A DNA stretch of 64,000 nt from Ophioderma brevispina (taxonomy: Eukaryota > Echinodermata > Ophiuroidea > Amphilepidida > Ophiodermatidae): contig JAMKCH010049066.1 of NCBI GenBank assembly GCA_023653785.1, positions 16,255 through 80,254 of the forward strand. The letters are read 5' to 3'. Both the position numbers and the translations under genes were made by a program. Below are positions 39,446-47,899 of this stretch, one piece after another (position 1 is the first letter of the stretch; each line of letters starts with the position of its first letter). The notes below the pieces were generated by a model that was not told where the DNA came from, did not search any database, and worked only from the letters and a program-made list of their open reading frames with translations.

Positions 39446-42400
39446 CTGGGCTTCTGGGGACGAGGCTTATTGGCGATCGGCCATGGACCTTTTAATGACT
39501 GATTTGCATAATTTATGCGAAGATATAAAATACATTATAAAGTGTTACAGTCTATGCTATGAAATGGGACCTCCACCAAGCTTATAGCTAGGGCTTCCAC
39601 ACATGTCACTGATATTTTGCTTGTTTTAATGAGCTAATTTGCATAATTTATACAAATAAGGAGAGACTTATTTTTATGTTTTTATATACTCCAACTACAT
39701 TTTGGCTTCACTACACATATTCTAGGTGATTACAAGAGCAAGCAGAATTGACTTTGTCAATAAAATTAGTCTCAGGTTTCATAGTATTCTATAGAGTGGC
39801 AGATAATGATAACTATATAATATTCTTACCTTTCGTGATATTTTGTTTCCATGGCGATTGCAGGATACGAGGCTGGTGGGTAATGCATCATTACCTTTCT
39901 GTCATACTCAGCGCTATTCTACTCATATGGCCAGAGAGTGTCACCTATCAACTCTTCCGTAATAAATTCATGTTTTTTTCACTGTATTTGTGTAAGTATG
40001 TGTAATATTTTGAGACCTTATTTATAAAAGAATTGTGTAACCCCCGTCTTCCCATGGGGTGGTTAGTAACTCCTAGTGAACTTTCACAAAGACGCTAAAG
40101 ACTTTCTTAAAAAGCTTCCAGGTAATTGTTTTCACAGCTTTTCGGGTCATTTTAACGGGAAAAAATGTGAAAGAGGCACTTTCACTGGAGTTAAGGTATG
40201 CCGTTAAAGGCAATGGGTGGAGGCGGGAGTGCTGGTTGCCAGTAGTAGTAAATCCAAAGTTTTGAATCCGGTTTTGTCCCCGTGAATGAGGGTGGCCGGA
40301 TTCACCTCACACTCGCAACAACAGCCCTTACTCCCTCCTTCCACTTCACCCGATTCAATGCATCCTCCATCCTCAACCCAACCCTCCTACCCTCCTCCTC
40401 CACTTGCTGTTGCCACCCAAGAATAATACGGTACATTTATTAAAATATTCTGCACATTATGCCCAAGTACAAACTTCTACTCATTTGCCTTCATTTGTAG
40501 CCAAAAACTACATAAAATTCTGATATTCATTCTTTTTTGGTGCAAACTTGGATTTTCACCTATTATACACTGTCTGTGGAAAATGACAATTTTGCAGACT
40601 CGCCAACTTTATGACATCATTATGACGCCATACTAGGTATGTTAGTACTTATTTTGGTATCAATGGAAAGAGGAGGATCATAGCTATCAATAACCAAAAC
40701 CATAAGCATTGGGTGCTTTATAACAAATTTCCAAGGAGGGTGTACTGTTTTGCCTTTAATACATGGATTTTGAGACAACCACTTGCAGACTATGTTTAGC
40801 ACAGCCTTGCTAGTAACAAAGATACCAATACAAGGATTTTTATTATGATTTTTTTTCCAATGCTTCAGATTAGGAAATCGCTGCTTGCCATGATATGTGT
40901 AACAATACATATAAAAAAATACTATAATCAATTTTTAGGTTGTGTGCAACTGATTCAATATTATTACCAAAGCGGGTGTCTCTACAGATTACGGGCTCTT
41001 GGAGAAAAAACTGATATGTACATTACCGTAGGTAAGTATAATTGTATATCGTACCGATCATGAGACCTTTCACTATTTGACCAAATACCATTTCCCATAA
41101 TGCATTGCAAAAGTGACTAACACATAATCAGTCAAATTCAAGATGGCAATGAATTGTCAGGCAGACAGCAACATTACGGGAAAAGGTTCTATCCAAGTGT
41201 ATTGAGTCCATCCCACAATGCACCACTTTGGGGGAAATTTCACCTCAATGAGGTCATGTTATTCTACCAACATCCTATTCCTAACACACAGAGCCCCTGA
41301 CTTTTCATCTGATTTTACCCTTCAAATCACTATAGTACTTAAAGAGACATGAGGAGATTTCCAGAAAGAAGCACCCCCAATTTTTTTCGAACCCGGGTTT
41401 TTTGCATATTTGGAATGCTTTCCAATGTATTAGATCACACCTGAAGTGAATAAGCCGAATACGCTGTCTTTATGTAATAATATGATGATTTAGTACTTTC
41501 TGTCGTGCACGACAGAAAGTCAAAGCATGGTGTTCTATGGGGACAATTACGATAGTCAGGCAAGTTCAAAACAAGGTTTGCCGTTTTCTTTTGTACTTGT
41601 TTGTCCAATAACCCTTTGGAACGTTCTTGGTAGGTGGTCTACAATCGATCCTGTGCAATTTGAGAGAAATTTGTATCCTAAAAAAATCTCCTCCTGTCAC
41701 TTTAAGGAATTTTTATCCTGATCACAAAATGTTTTGTGGTCCTTATTCTTGAACACTTTTATCTCTAAGGACTGACGTGTTTAGTACAGTACTATATAGG
41801 CACATTGCATTGCATTATGGGATTGGTTCAAAACACCCTCTGGGTTCTACCTTTGCCATCAATTTTGACATGTAGCCCTTTGTTGCATAGGTTTTCTTCA
41901 TTTCTTTAAAATTATTTTTTGTTTCTAAAACATTACCCTGCATAGTTTCAATCACTTGTTCAGCTTTATGTTTGAAATTTTAGCAACTGTCAAAGCTGTT
42001 TATATGCATGCGTATTTGGTTAATGTGATGTCATCAGCAAAGGCGCCGGAACCATTTTTGTTTTGGACGTACAGGTTAAGAAGGCAGCCAGAAGACTGAT
42101 GAAGGCACTGGCTGATCCAGGGGGTGTTTTTTTTTTTTGGCGCGCATCCCCCGGCATTTTGTCCAAATCTTGTAAAATCAGCCAATTTTTTACCCTAATT
42201 ACCTTCCAGCCCCCCGGTAAGTTGGCATTTTTCAGGGCGTGGATCCGCCCCTGTAAAGGTGGCCAGATTTTAACAGGTCCATTTTTTCTGGCTCGCTTCG
42301 CTTGGCGGCCACCTTCGTAATCGAAATTGAAAAGTGGGGGTAAAACAAATAGTTTAAAGCTATTCTCATCACGACGATTCCAACTTGGAATCACTTTTTT

Positions 42401-45400
42401 AAGTCAGAAGCTATCGCATATTTTAAATATGTGTTATGGAAAAGTTCATTGTTTTTTGTCTTATAATTTCTTAGTCTTGCATAATTTTTTTCCTTTTTTT
42501 CTTTTTCAGATGGTTTCAAATGGATGTGAGGGGGTTAACATTTCTACTTCCATTTCTCTTGGTGGATATGTAAGTGTTTATATCAGTGATTTCAACACAA
42601 GTTTAGGGAAAAAATGTAAAATGCGAATACACTGTTTTTTAGAAAAATGCTAATGCAAAAATGCAGGATTTTTCTTTTTTCTGAAAATTAAAAAAAAAAT
42701 CTTTCCAAAGTGCGTACAAACCTACACAAAATAATGGTCTAAAGACCAATTTTAAACAAAGTGTGCGCTTCCTTTGATCCAAACTGTTTTTTTTTTTTCT
42801 TGGGCCTTACATGCAGCATTTTATCTTCACTATGTTCTCATATTTTAACACCATTTAAAAGCTGTTAAAGGGATAATCTATAATGCGAGAGATAACACTG
42901 TGGCAATGCTTTTTTAGCTTTAAATCCGGGATAAGTGTCTTCAATTCCATTACACTGCTTTAATGTATGAAAAAAAAATCAAATGGTGCATATGTTAGGA
43001 AAGTTTGTCATACCGTCTTCCACAAATAGACATACAGTTTATAGCTCTCAATCTAGAGTAAACAGCCGGAATGGTTGTTTACACCAGTACAGAATAACAA
43101 AGATTATTATAATGTTGGTGTTTTGAGATCAAACTGTACGGGTCATGGTGCATAATATCACGCTTAAAATCTGGGATATTCCAGGGAAAGCTTTTTTGAT
43201 CTCAATTAGGAATTTTTAGCCGTGTGTACACAATGGCTAAATGGTACTGCCTTGTCTTTAATACAGGATTTCAAGCCACCACTGCGGTTATGTTAGCACA
43301 TCCTGCCATTAACAAAATATAAGTTTTGATATTTTTCCCCCTATGTTAGGGATTAGCAAATCGCGGATTATCCCCTTATCTTTCTTAAGGCTCAAAAGAT
43401 ATACAAATCCAAATCCAGGTATGGTACTGAAGGCAGTAGGGTATGCCACATGCTAGAGGTAACTTCATCTCAAATGCCTCCAGTTTTGCCAACCAGCAAT
43501 TTTTGTAAGTACGGTGCTGGAGTGCAAAAAAGAACCCCAATTTTTACCTTAACCATTGGATTTCTGTGGTAAAAAAATCCTTCTTATACCTGCTGTAATC
43601 CATTGAATGGCTCTCAGAGAGCACTTTTTACGTTCACACCACTGACCTCTATACATTGATAGCGGGCTCGCAGTACTGGAATATTGCGAGTGAACAACCG
43701 AACTTCCCCAGCGCCTTTTGGTGGATGGTCAGACATGAGAGGTCCCCGTACAGATTCATGCGAAGTCCAAATGCAACTTGTGATATTTATTGTAATTCGA
43801 AAGAAAAATCTTAATAATTTTTATTAAAATTTGTGGTAGTAGCATCGACAAATTATGCCACATTCATAATTACGCTAATGGCGCTATACAGACATCCTAA
43901 ATGCTTTGATTTTACTGTTGCCTCATATTGAGTGCAATTTGTGCGTTATACATCTTATTGATGAAAGGTTTAAACAAGAAAATTCTGGCCAAAAAGAAAA
44001 TGATATGTGAACAAACTTGGTTATTATTGTGTGAATATTTTACAGGAAAATTTCACTACCCCTCCATTCCCCTCCCCTCCCCTTCCAGCCCTCCCCTCTA
44101 CCTCCCCCTTTCCCCCTCAGTTACTCCTCCCCTCTATCCCTCTCCACTCCTCCTCCCTTAATTTTCACTAACCCCTTACCCTCCCTCTCCCTTCCCCTCG
44201 CATTCCCTTCCACTTCCACTTTCCCCCTCCCCTTCCCTTCCCCTCCCGCCTCCCCCTTCACTTCCTTCCCCTTCCCTTCTTCCCTTCCTTCTTCCCCTGT
44301 CCCTTCTTCCCGTCCTTCTTTGTTATTTTAGTCAGTTATTCAGAATCATTACCTTGATTCATAGGTAAGTTGGAATTTATGCGCTTCATCCATCATTAAT
44401 TCTTTCCTCCTGCATTCTTAATTCGTTATTTCATCAATATGCATTTATCTATACATGCTCTGCTATTTGATTCACTGTATTGATTTATTATTTCACATTT
44501 CCTCAGTTTGTTTCATTATGTTGTCGGAAAATTCTCCTTATTTCAGTTATTTCTGCAGGTGATTCTTTTGCATATTCGATGGCACCTCGATTTCCCCATT
44601 CCCCCCTCCTCAATTCCTCCCCCTCCCTTCACTTTCCACGGCTCCCATCGCCATTCCCCTCCCACCCTCCATCCGTTTCTTTTTTTTCTTATTTTTTATT
44701 AATCATAATAATGAGGCAAGTTGGATTCGTGCGTTCGTCATTCATTCATTCATTCATATTTCTATATTTTTACTTTTTTTATTTTTTTCCTTCTTAATCT
44801 TATGTTTATAACATGCTCTGCTATTTATTTGCTGGGCATTTATTTATTTGTATTATTCACATTTCCTCAGTTTATTTCATTATTTTTTTCCGGAAATTTT
44901 TTATTTGTTAATTAATGGTTTGTTTTGAAATAACAAAATTCCTTGGTTTTCCCTTATTTTGAGTAAATTCAAATTTGACGTACAAGTGCCATTGAAGTAA
45001 TGCAGCGACGACGGGTTCTTTGCCCTCTACAAAAGGGAGGACAAAATGTTTCAATTCTCGATCGCGCCCGCTAGCCATGTATAGAGGTCAGTGGTTCAAA
45101 CAGCCAATGCGTGGTAAAGATGGTGTTGGCAACACTGAATGTAACTGTCCACAGAAATTCTGATGTCTTGACAGGTTTAAATATAAAGTCTGTGGTGTTA
45201 AAAGTTAGCAACCAGCCTATTTCCATATTGCCACCTTATATGGTAACAAATCAAAGCAGCCAAATACTCATTAAAGGCACTATCAGTGATTTGCCAAATC
45301 AGAAAATCGAACAAATCATAAAAAATCTGATTTTGCCTTTTGTAACTAGAATAGGTATCCTAACATACCCTGCAAGTGATAGGGCCAAATGCAACCTAAT

Positions 45401-47572
45401 AAAGTCAAAATCAAATATTTTAGTCATTACTGTCCGTACGGACACTTACTACAACACATACACTGCTGTTTTCTTCCTTTTCTGTCATTTTTTTTTTCAG
45501 TTGGAAAATATACCTTATAAGAGTCCTAAAGCCTTATTCACTTTTAAGCTATTCCTGCAAATTTAAAATATTTTCACTCTTTCGGGTGGATCACTGATAG
45601 TGTCTTTAACAAACTTTTCACATGGCCATCAAGTTCAGATTTACTTCAAATTGAGGAATCACTTATATTTCTCTTTATTGTCGATGGAAGTGCGAATGAT
45701 GATGATGGTCATTGTTGAACTGGACTTTGCACTGAATTTTTTCTGTCACCTTATTCTACAGATATTTCAGCTCTACAATGCCTACTTCCTATTACAATTG
45801 TCATTTCACCGTGACTGTCATGAGTGGATGGTAAGTAACAAAGTACATTGTGTTCATTTGTTTTGCTGTAACAGATGGAAGTTTTTTGGGGTCAGAGCAA
45901 GAATAAAGGTTACCTGTTCATATTTCTACTACTGCAATGCAGTGCAGTGCTGCTGCATTGCCTATATATTGATCACTTTGTACTGCAACTTGATGCAAAC
46001 CACTGCAATGCAAGTTAAAACATAGGACAGTGTATGTGAGCTAGTGTAGTTTGTTACGATAGGGCATACACATACCATCAAAAGGAAACATTATCCGGGC
46101 CTTAAATTTAACTGGGGTAATGAAAAAATATGAACTTTATTCTGTTAACAAAATCTCAATTTTGTTGGGATAAAATGGGAGGGATGAGGTTGTTGATTGG
46201 GTCACACAGCTTTATGATCAAACCTGTTGTGACTGTGTGGTATTTGTGACCTGGCATGACAAAACGAGCAGAAAGTCGTGCTCGTTTTGTCATGCTCATG
46301 TCGTCATGAGTCGGTTTCTAGACTGTCTGGATTCAGGCAGCATGTTCTTTGTTTGATTCACCTGGGCAGCCAGTCGGCATGCCCTTTGTGCAAGAGATTA
46401 GAATTTGTTATGTTGTCCTTCATTGGAGTATGAGGCCTGCGAGAGTTTAGCTTTTTAGCCGATTTAAGCTTTTTTATGCCTTTAAAAAGTACAAATTTTA
46501 TTTTTTTTCTTTCATTTTCAACCTGTTTTTGACCTAGCTGTACCCAGTTTTACGCTATATTACAGCCTTTTGTCAGCTACTTTTTCAAAACCCTACTCAC
46601 GGGTCTGAGTATGCACATTCCATTGCTGCCCCTAACTGCACCCAGCTGGCTCAAACAATGAACATGAAATTTAGATCCATGCAGTCTTAAAAACGACTGA
46701 TTGTGACTTTTCCACTCAGTTCGTCGTACCGTATCACCTTTGCGGTCAACTATAAGGAAATTGGTGTGTCTGTCACTGCAGACAGGAGGTGCCATTTTGA
46801 TGTGTCACATTGCATCTGCATTGCAGGGGCATCAAATAGACCATTTGCACGATCCCCATAATGCATCTCGTATTGTGCCCATTCCCATCTGGGAACTTGT
46901 ACCGGCCTCAAGTCAGCTAAAACATACGGTTAAGAGCGTAATATCAATACTAGAAAACTTAAACTATTTGTGGCGTTGCACAGTTGAACTGTATTCGTCC
47001 GGGAGGTGACAATTAGGGCACGGTTACGATCGAAAATGCCACCTTTTTGTCATCAATTTCAACATCAGTGCCTCGCTTGTTTTTTGTTCCTATGATATTC
47101 TTCTACATTTCTGTAAGATTAACTTCATGTAAAAAGGTAAGTATTGTATACTCTTTGTCAAAGTACCTTTTACAAGATCCGCGTACTTTAAGCGTGATGC
47201 GCGTAAATGTGATTGTGCGATCTACTGCTAAGCCCCGCCCCCTCTGGATGGCGCGCGCGTACCTCTTGTAAAAGGTATTTTGATAAATAGTATAGTTTTA
47301 GGCATGAACTCCGGACAAGTTCCCGGATGGAAATGGGCACAATACGAGATGCATTATGGGGATCGTGCAAATGGTCTATTTAAGTTATTTGAAAATGTTC
47401 CTGCTCCATAACAGTTTCACCTTTTGACCTTTGACCCATGCAGGTTCCAGCAGCCAGCTTGATTTTCTTCATACTCTTCCTGGGCAACATGAGCACAACG
47501 TTACGGGTTGTATTGGACAAAGTAGCTTCTAGCAAGAAGGCGCTTGCCAAAGAAAAGAAAAAGAACGAGTAA
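24179..47572 (+). CDS. TMEM120: TMEM120 family protein, ten exons, 5' exon missing
   Basis: The spliced product is about 319 residues (vertebrate TMEM120A/B about 340), so roughly 25 N-terminal residues from an upstream exon are missing; I could not find that exon. Exons 1-2 encode a Lys/Glu/Gln-rich N-terminal coiled coil. Exons 4-10 encode six hydrophobic segments in the family's order. Diagnostic stretches are NVSLLSK-like [40 protein letters not shown] and [11 protein letters not shown]. The family is known as TACAN/NET29: an ER, nuclear-envelope or plasma-membrane protein, proposed as a mechanosensitive channel, while cryo-EM shows a fatty-acid-elongase-like six-helix dimer binding coenzyme A near the GWW..HH motif, which is intact here. 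All visible introns are GT-AG. Three single-base frame disruptions (exon 5, exon 8, exon 8/9 junction) look like sequence errors. Vertebrate A and B paralogues cannot be told apart in this sequence, as expected for an unduplicated gene. Confidence 0.93.
24342..24680 (-). pseudogene. LINE reverse-transcriptase C-terminal fragment
   Basis: On the minus strand a broken reading frame carries [15 protein letters not shown], then after stops/frameshifts [20 protein letters not shown] and [20 protein letters not shown]. The pattern W..LNR.RT..GR ... C..APQTM..LL.CPLL...CT..DLAE is the C-terminal segment found after the reverse transcriptase in non-LTR retrotransposons. It lies antisense in the first visible intron of TMEM120. 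It is truncated and disrupted; the clade is not assigned. Confidence 0.7.
25373..25952 (+). mobile_element. TTAA MITE group I, intact, next to exon 2
   Basis: 580 bp from TTAAAGGGACATAATGGCAT to ATGCCATTATGCCCCTTTAA, TTAA at both ends. The subterminal 150 bases also form inverted arms (CAGTTTGTGGCAATTTCTGG / CCAGAAATTGCCACAAACTG). It ends 25 bases before TMEM120 exon 2. Confidence 0.9.
25978..26091 (+). CDS. TMEM120: TMEM120 exon 2, coiled coil end
   Basis: Acceptor GTGGCAG, donor GTAAGC. It completes the split Arg codon and reads [20 protein letters not shown], then [18 protein letters not shown]. This corresponds to the vertebrate segment ending in MEAYLPKKNG. The next AG downstream (25986) would give an immediate stop, so the acceptor at 25977 is preferred. 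The sequence just upstream of the acceptor is the end of a TTAA-bounded MITE. Confidence 0.92.
26270..27120 (+). repeat. Dispersed-unit minisatellite, GCCGGCAATAATCGGCA motif
   Basis: About seven degenerate copies of CCTAGCCGGCAATAATCGGC at irregular spacing (26277, 26324, 26449, 26629, 26968, 27016, 27058), often preceded by GGGGTAAATGC. It is interrupted by a foldback element at 26643-26863. It lies in intron 2 of TMEM120. Confidence 0.75.
26643..26863. mobile_element. Foldback palindrome H3, copy 1, 9-bp target duplication
   Basis: 221 bp with arms of about 90 bp (AAGAGAAGATTTCAGTAGCT / AGCTACTGATATCTTCTCTT) and a ~40-base loop with TAAATTGACAGTACTGATC. It is flanked by perfect GCTGGCACT at 26634-26642 and 26864-26872, which splits one minisatellite unit. 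No coding capacity. Confidence 0.9.
27237..27296 (+). CDS. TMEM120: TMEM120 exon 3
   Basis: A 60-base exon between TTTTCAG and GTCAGT. It encodes (G)[19 protein letters not shown](R), matching the family's LVLGNVNVTLLSKQAK block that links the coiled coil to the first membrane helix. Phases match on both sides. Confidence 0.93.
27435..27572. repeat. Inverted-repeat element
   Basis: GGGGAAATAGGACAC at the left and TGTCCTATTTCCC at the right, about 138 bp, with weaker internal pairing. Intron 3 of TMEM120. Confidence 0.55.
27747..27930. repeat. Inverted-repeat element
   Basis: Left arm AACACCTCACTTTGACTCTG and right arm CCCAGAGTAAAAGTCCAGTG pair over about 40 bases with mismatches (GAGGTTGTAGGGAA / TTCCCTACAATCT). 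About 184 bp. Confidence 0.65.
28100..28195 (+). CDS. TMEM120: TMEM120 exon 4, first membrane helix
   Basis: Acceptor CATCTCCAG, donor GTAAGA. It encodes [19 protein letters not shown], then [12 protein letters not shown] plus part of Arg. It corresponds to the family's FAYKDEYEKFKLYLTIILI segment; the hydrophobic stretch is the first transmembrane helix. Confidence 0.94.
28196..29790. other. TMEM120 intron 4, first part
   Basis: No gene. An AT-rich stretch, then at about 29215-29403 a short element with inverted ends (GGGGTTCTCAATTATA / TATTGAGAACCCC). Confidence 0.5.
29215..29402. mobile_element. Short terminal-inverted-repeat element
   Basis: Ends CAGGGGTTCTCAATTATATT and (inverted) CGCCTATTGAGAACCCCTG; about 186 bp. 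The CAGGGGTTCTCAA terminus is typical of hAT-type non-autonomous elements; possible flanks are CTCTAAAA / CTCTAAAA, an apparent 8-bp target duplication. Confidence 0.75.
29791..29944. mobile_element. Foldback palindrome H2, copy 1
   Basis: 154 bp near-perfect palindrome centred exactly on the core GGGCGAGGCGAAGCCGAG (29857-29874). Arms begin TAAAGGGTAAGATGTTCATA and end ATGGACATCGCACCCTTTA. No clear target duplication. Confidence 0.85.
30150..30296. mobile_element. Foldback palindrome H2, copy 2
   Basis: About 147 bp, centred on GGGCGAGACGCAGCCGAG (30213-30230), the same core as 29857. Arms (TGATATAAAATTGGATCG...; CATCCAATTTTATCA) do not resemble those of copy 1. Confidence 0.85.
30420..30690 (+). 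repeat. Dispersed repeat, copy inverted at 34080-34290
   Basis: GTGGGCGTGGTTTATCATGT and GATTGGTTTAAGTCAAAG here pair with the reverse complement of 34200-34290, and GCAATTTACACAGCGTGACG matches GCAATTTGCGCAGGTGACG on the other strand. No coding frame recognised. Confidence 0.65.
32420..32760 (+). repeat. GTGACCTTGGTGACC minisatellite
   Basis: Degenerate repeats of about 9-18 bases (GTGACCTTGGTGACTTCAT variants), interrupted by a G-rich stretch at 32560-32650. Many units contain TGACCT, the reverse complement of the AGGTCA half-site. A short related stretch lies at 25078-25110. Confidence 0.75.
32923..33278 (+). mobile_element. TTAA MITE group D, copy 1
   Basis: 356 bp from TTAAAGCGACTCGAGATTTC to GAAATCTCTGAGTCGAGCCT + TTAA. 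A related copy is nested in another MITE at 56810-57174. Confidence 0.9.
33300..34080. other. Intron sequence with AGGTCA-bearing repeat
   Basis: 33440-33500 and 33606-33622 carry AAGGTCA motifs in a dispersed repeat related to 49920-49970. No gene. Confidence 0.45.
34661..35033. mobile_element. TTAA MITE group A, degraded copy 5
   Basis: From ACACACTATCAGTGATTTAT to AACACGATAGGTGCCCTTTTA, with GTCCCGTATGACAGGTAATG and GGTCGCTATCATTTGC landmarks in the same order as other group-A copies. Terminal TTAA is lost. Confidence 0.7.
35118..35208 (+). CDS. TMEM120: TMEM120 exon 5, second membrane helix, frameshifted
   Basis: Acceptor TTCCTCAG, donor GTATGT. The 5' part reads [12 protein letters not shown] in the incoming frame, which then hits TGA at 35176-35178. 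The 3' part reads [13 protein letters not shown] one frame over, and NGSR joins the next exon exactly as in vertebrates. The exon is 91 bases where 90 would keep frame and match the family's 30 residues. The extra base most likely lies in the T-run at 35152-35155 or 35161-35164. Splice sites are intact, so sequence error is likelier than a dead gene. Confidence 0.85.
36361..36574 (+). mobile_element. TTAA MITE group G
   Basis: 214 bp from TTAAAGCCACATGAAATCAA to GAAATTGCTCATAGTGGCTT + TAA. Single copy in this window. Intron 5 of TMEM120. Confidence 0.75.
37561..37942 (+). mobile_element. TTAA MITE group A, copy 2
   Basis: 382 bp from TTAAAGGCACTATCAGTGAT to ATCACTGATAGTGCCTTTAA, TTAA both ends, with long internal T runs (37853-37912). 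Confidence 0.92.
38550..38958. mobile_element. mariner-like MITE with TA duplication
   Basis: 409 bp. Left end CAGGATGTCCCAAAAAAAAT + ATACAATC; right end, inverted, GATTGTATATTTTTTGACAG followed by an expanded C run and CTG. TA flanks on both sides. The CAGGGTGTCCCAAAAAA type of terminus and TA duplication are typical of Tc1/mariner non-autonomous elements. The 63-codon minus frame inside is not a recognisable transposase. Confidence 0.75.
39114..39495 (+). mobile_element. TTAA MITE group F, copy 1, with poly(A) run
   Basis: From TTAAGGGGGATGGCCCGAAT to CGATCGGCCATGGACCTTTT + AA. It contains a 39-base A run at about 39404-39442. It ends 369 bases before TMEM120 exon 6. Confidence 0.85.
39864..39991 (+). 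CDS. TMEM120: TMEM120 exon 6, GWW..HH motif
   Basis: Acceptor GATTGCAG, donor GTAAGT. It encodes (R)[19 protein letters not shown], then [23 protein letters not shown]. The vertebrate equivalent is [20 protein letters not shown]. The Trp-Trp and paired His residues sit at the coenzyme-A-binding region of solved TMEM120A structures (established for the family) and are conserved here. It holds the third helix and the start of the fourth. Confidence 0.95.
40939..41031 (+). CDS. TMEM120: TMEM120 exon 7, [17 protein letters not shown] block
   Basis: Acceptor TTTTTAG, donor GTAAGT. It encodes [20 protein letters not shown], then [10 protein letters not shown]. The [17 protein letters not shown] block is identical to my memory of the vertebrate proteins and is the strongest single identifier of the gene. 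Confidence 0.96.
41194..41842 (+). mobile_element. MITE group J, copy with nested group B insertion
   Basis: Ends GTGTATTGAGTCCATCCCAC and (inverted) GGGATTGGTTCAAAACACCC. The 5' and 3' halves match 22935-23204; between them sits 41339-41705. Intron 7 of TMEM120. Confidence 0.85.
41339..41705 (+). mobile_element. TTAA MITE group B, copy 1
   Basis: 367 bp from TTAAAGAGACATGAGGAGAT to ATCTCCTCCTGTCACTTTAA. TTAA duplicated at its target. It contains a small perfect hairpin ACTTTCTGTCGTGCACGACAGAAAGT near 41495-41520. Confidence 0.93.
42030..42335. mobile_element. Composite repeat with nested hAT-like MITE
   Basis: The outer part (42035-42110 and 42255-42330) matches 47925-48075 in reverse. The nested insert (about 42106-42256) ends in TGGATCCGCCCCTG, whose complement CAGGGGCGGATCCA is a common hAT-MITE terminus. 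Confidence 0.6.
42510..42569 (+). CDS. TMEM120: TMEM120 exon 8, frameshifted
   Basis: Acceptor CTTTTTCAG, donor GTAAGTG. The incoming frame reads DGFKWM, then TGA at 42527-42529. Shifted by one base, the rest reads [13 protein letters not shown], matching the family's [13 protein letters not shown]. One base is missing near 42527-42534, where a Trp codon TGG is expected. A second missing base at the 3' end (GG run at the donor) or at the next acceptor is implied, because exon 9 starts in phase 0 while this exon ends two bases into a codon. Confidence 0.85.
42570..44058. other. TMEM120 intron 8, first part
   Basis: No gene. 42867-43380 has weakly inverted ends (TTAAAGGGATAATC / GGATTATCCCCTTATCTTT) and may be one more decayed MITE. 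Confidence 0.4.
44059..44325 (+). repeat. Polypyrimidine tract
   Basis: About 265 bases of nearly pure C/T (CCCTCCATTCCCCTCCCCTC and similar) on the + strand. A shorter one lies at 44585-44680. Both belong to a roughly duplicated segment: GCTCTGCTATTT...CACATTTCCTCAGTTTGTTTCAT near 44457-44518 recurs near 44814-44880. Confidence 0.9.
45271..45609 (+). mobile_element. TTAA MITE group A, copy 3
   Basis: 339 bp from TTAAAGGCACTATCAGTGAT to ATCACTGATAGTGTCTTTAA. The frame of 151 codons overlapping it is compositional. Confidence 0.92.
45762..45830 (+). CDS. TMEM120: TMEM120 exon 9
   Basis: Acceptor TATTCTACAG, donor GTAAGT. Its 69 bases encode [20 protein letters not shown] then EWM, matching the family's [23 protein letters not shown]. 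Phase is 0 at both ends, which disagrees by one base with the end of exon 8. A TTAA MITE ends 152 bases upstream. Confidence 0.92.
46254..46295. repeat. Perfect short hairpin
   Basis: GCATGACAAAACGAGCA, 8-base loop GAAAGTCG, TGCTCGTTTTGTCATGC: 17-bp perfect stem, in intron 9 of TMEM120. Confidence 0.9.
46838..47382. mobile_element. Terminal-inverted-repeat MITE group K, copy 1
   Basis: About 545 bp; ends AGACCATTTGCACGATCCCC + ATAATGCATCTCG, mirrored as CGAGATGCATTATGGGGATC + GTGCAAATGGTCT. It contains an inner inverted pair (CTTTTACAAGATCCGCGTAC / GCGCGCGTACCTCTTGTAAAAG, 47168-47275). It ends 61 bases before the last TMEM120 exon. Confidence 0.85.
47444..47572 (+). CDS. TMEM120: TMEM120 last coding exon
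   Basis: Acceptor CCCATGCAG. It encodes [20 protein letters not shown], then [22 protein letters not shown] and TAA. It matches the family's C-terminus, with the last membrane helix followed by a short basic cytosolic tail that is Lys-rich here as in vertebrates. A poly(A) signal follows about 235 bases on. Confidence 0.95.
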   Translation, partial: VPAASLIFFILFLGNMSTTLRVVLDKVASSKKALAKEKKKNE

Positions 47573-47807
47573 CAGATGTCTGTGCTAAGATGTTTGGTAA
47601 CACTGCTGGAGGCCCCTGTAGTAACTCATCATTTTGTCCGATTTTGTTTGGTCATCTGATTTTAGAGTTAAGATTGATTAGGATTAGGATTTTGAGTTTT
47701 GTTAGGTTTTAGAGGTAGAGTTTAGTGGTAGAGTTGAGATTAGGAATGGAATGCATGTTTGAAAATTAACAGACCCCCCAAAACAATTTGTTCAGATTAT
47801 TGTTATG

Positions 47808-47813
47808 AATAAA
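47808..47813 (+). terminator. TMEM120: poly(A) signal of TMEM120
   Basis: A canonical AATAAA lies 235 bases after the stop codon, with no other gene between. A T-rich stretch follows within 10 bases. I infer that it ends the TMEM120 transcript. Confidence 0.7.
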
Positions 47814-47899
47814 ACCGTCCTTTTTACATAGGTGTTGGAACCGGGACATACAGCTCATACGGGTACATCCCATAATAATGCACGGGTGCCCCTTGAAAA

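Noticed and set aside
45111..45566. 151-codon frame, + strand
   Set aside because: It lies mostly in a TTAA MITE in the TMEM120 intron; no homology recognised.
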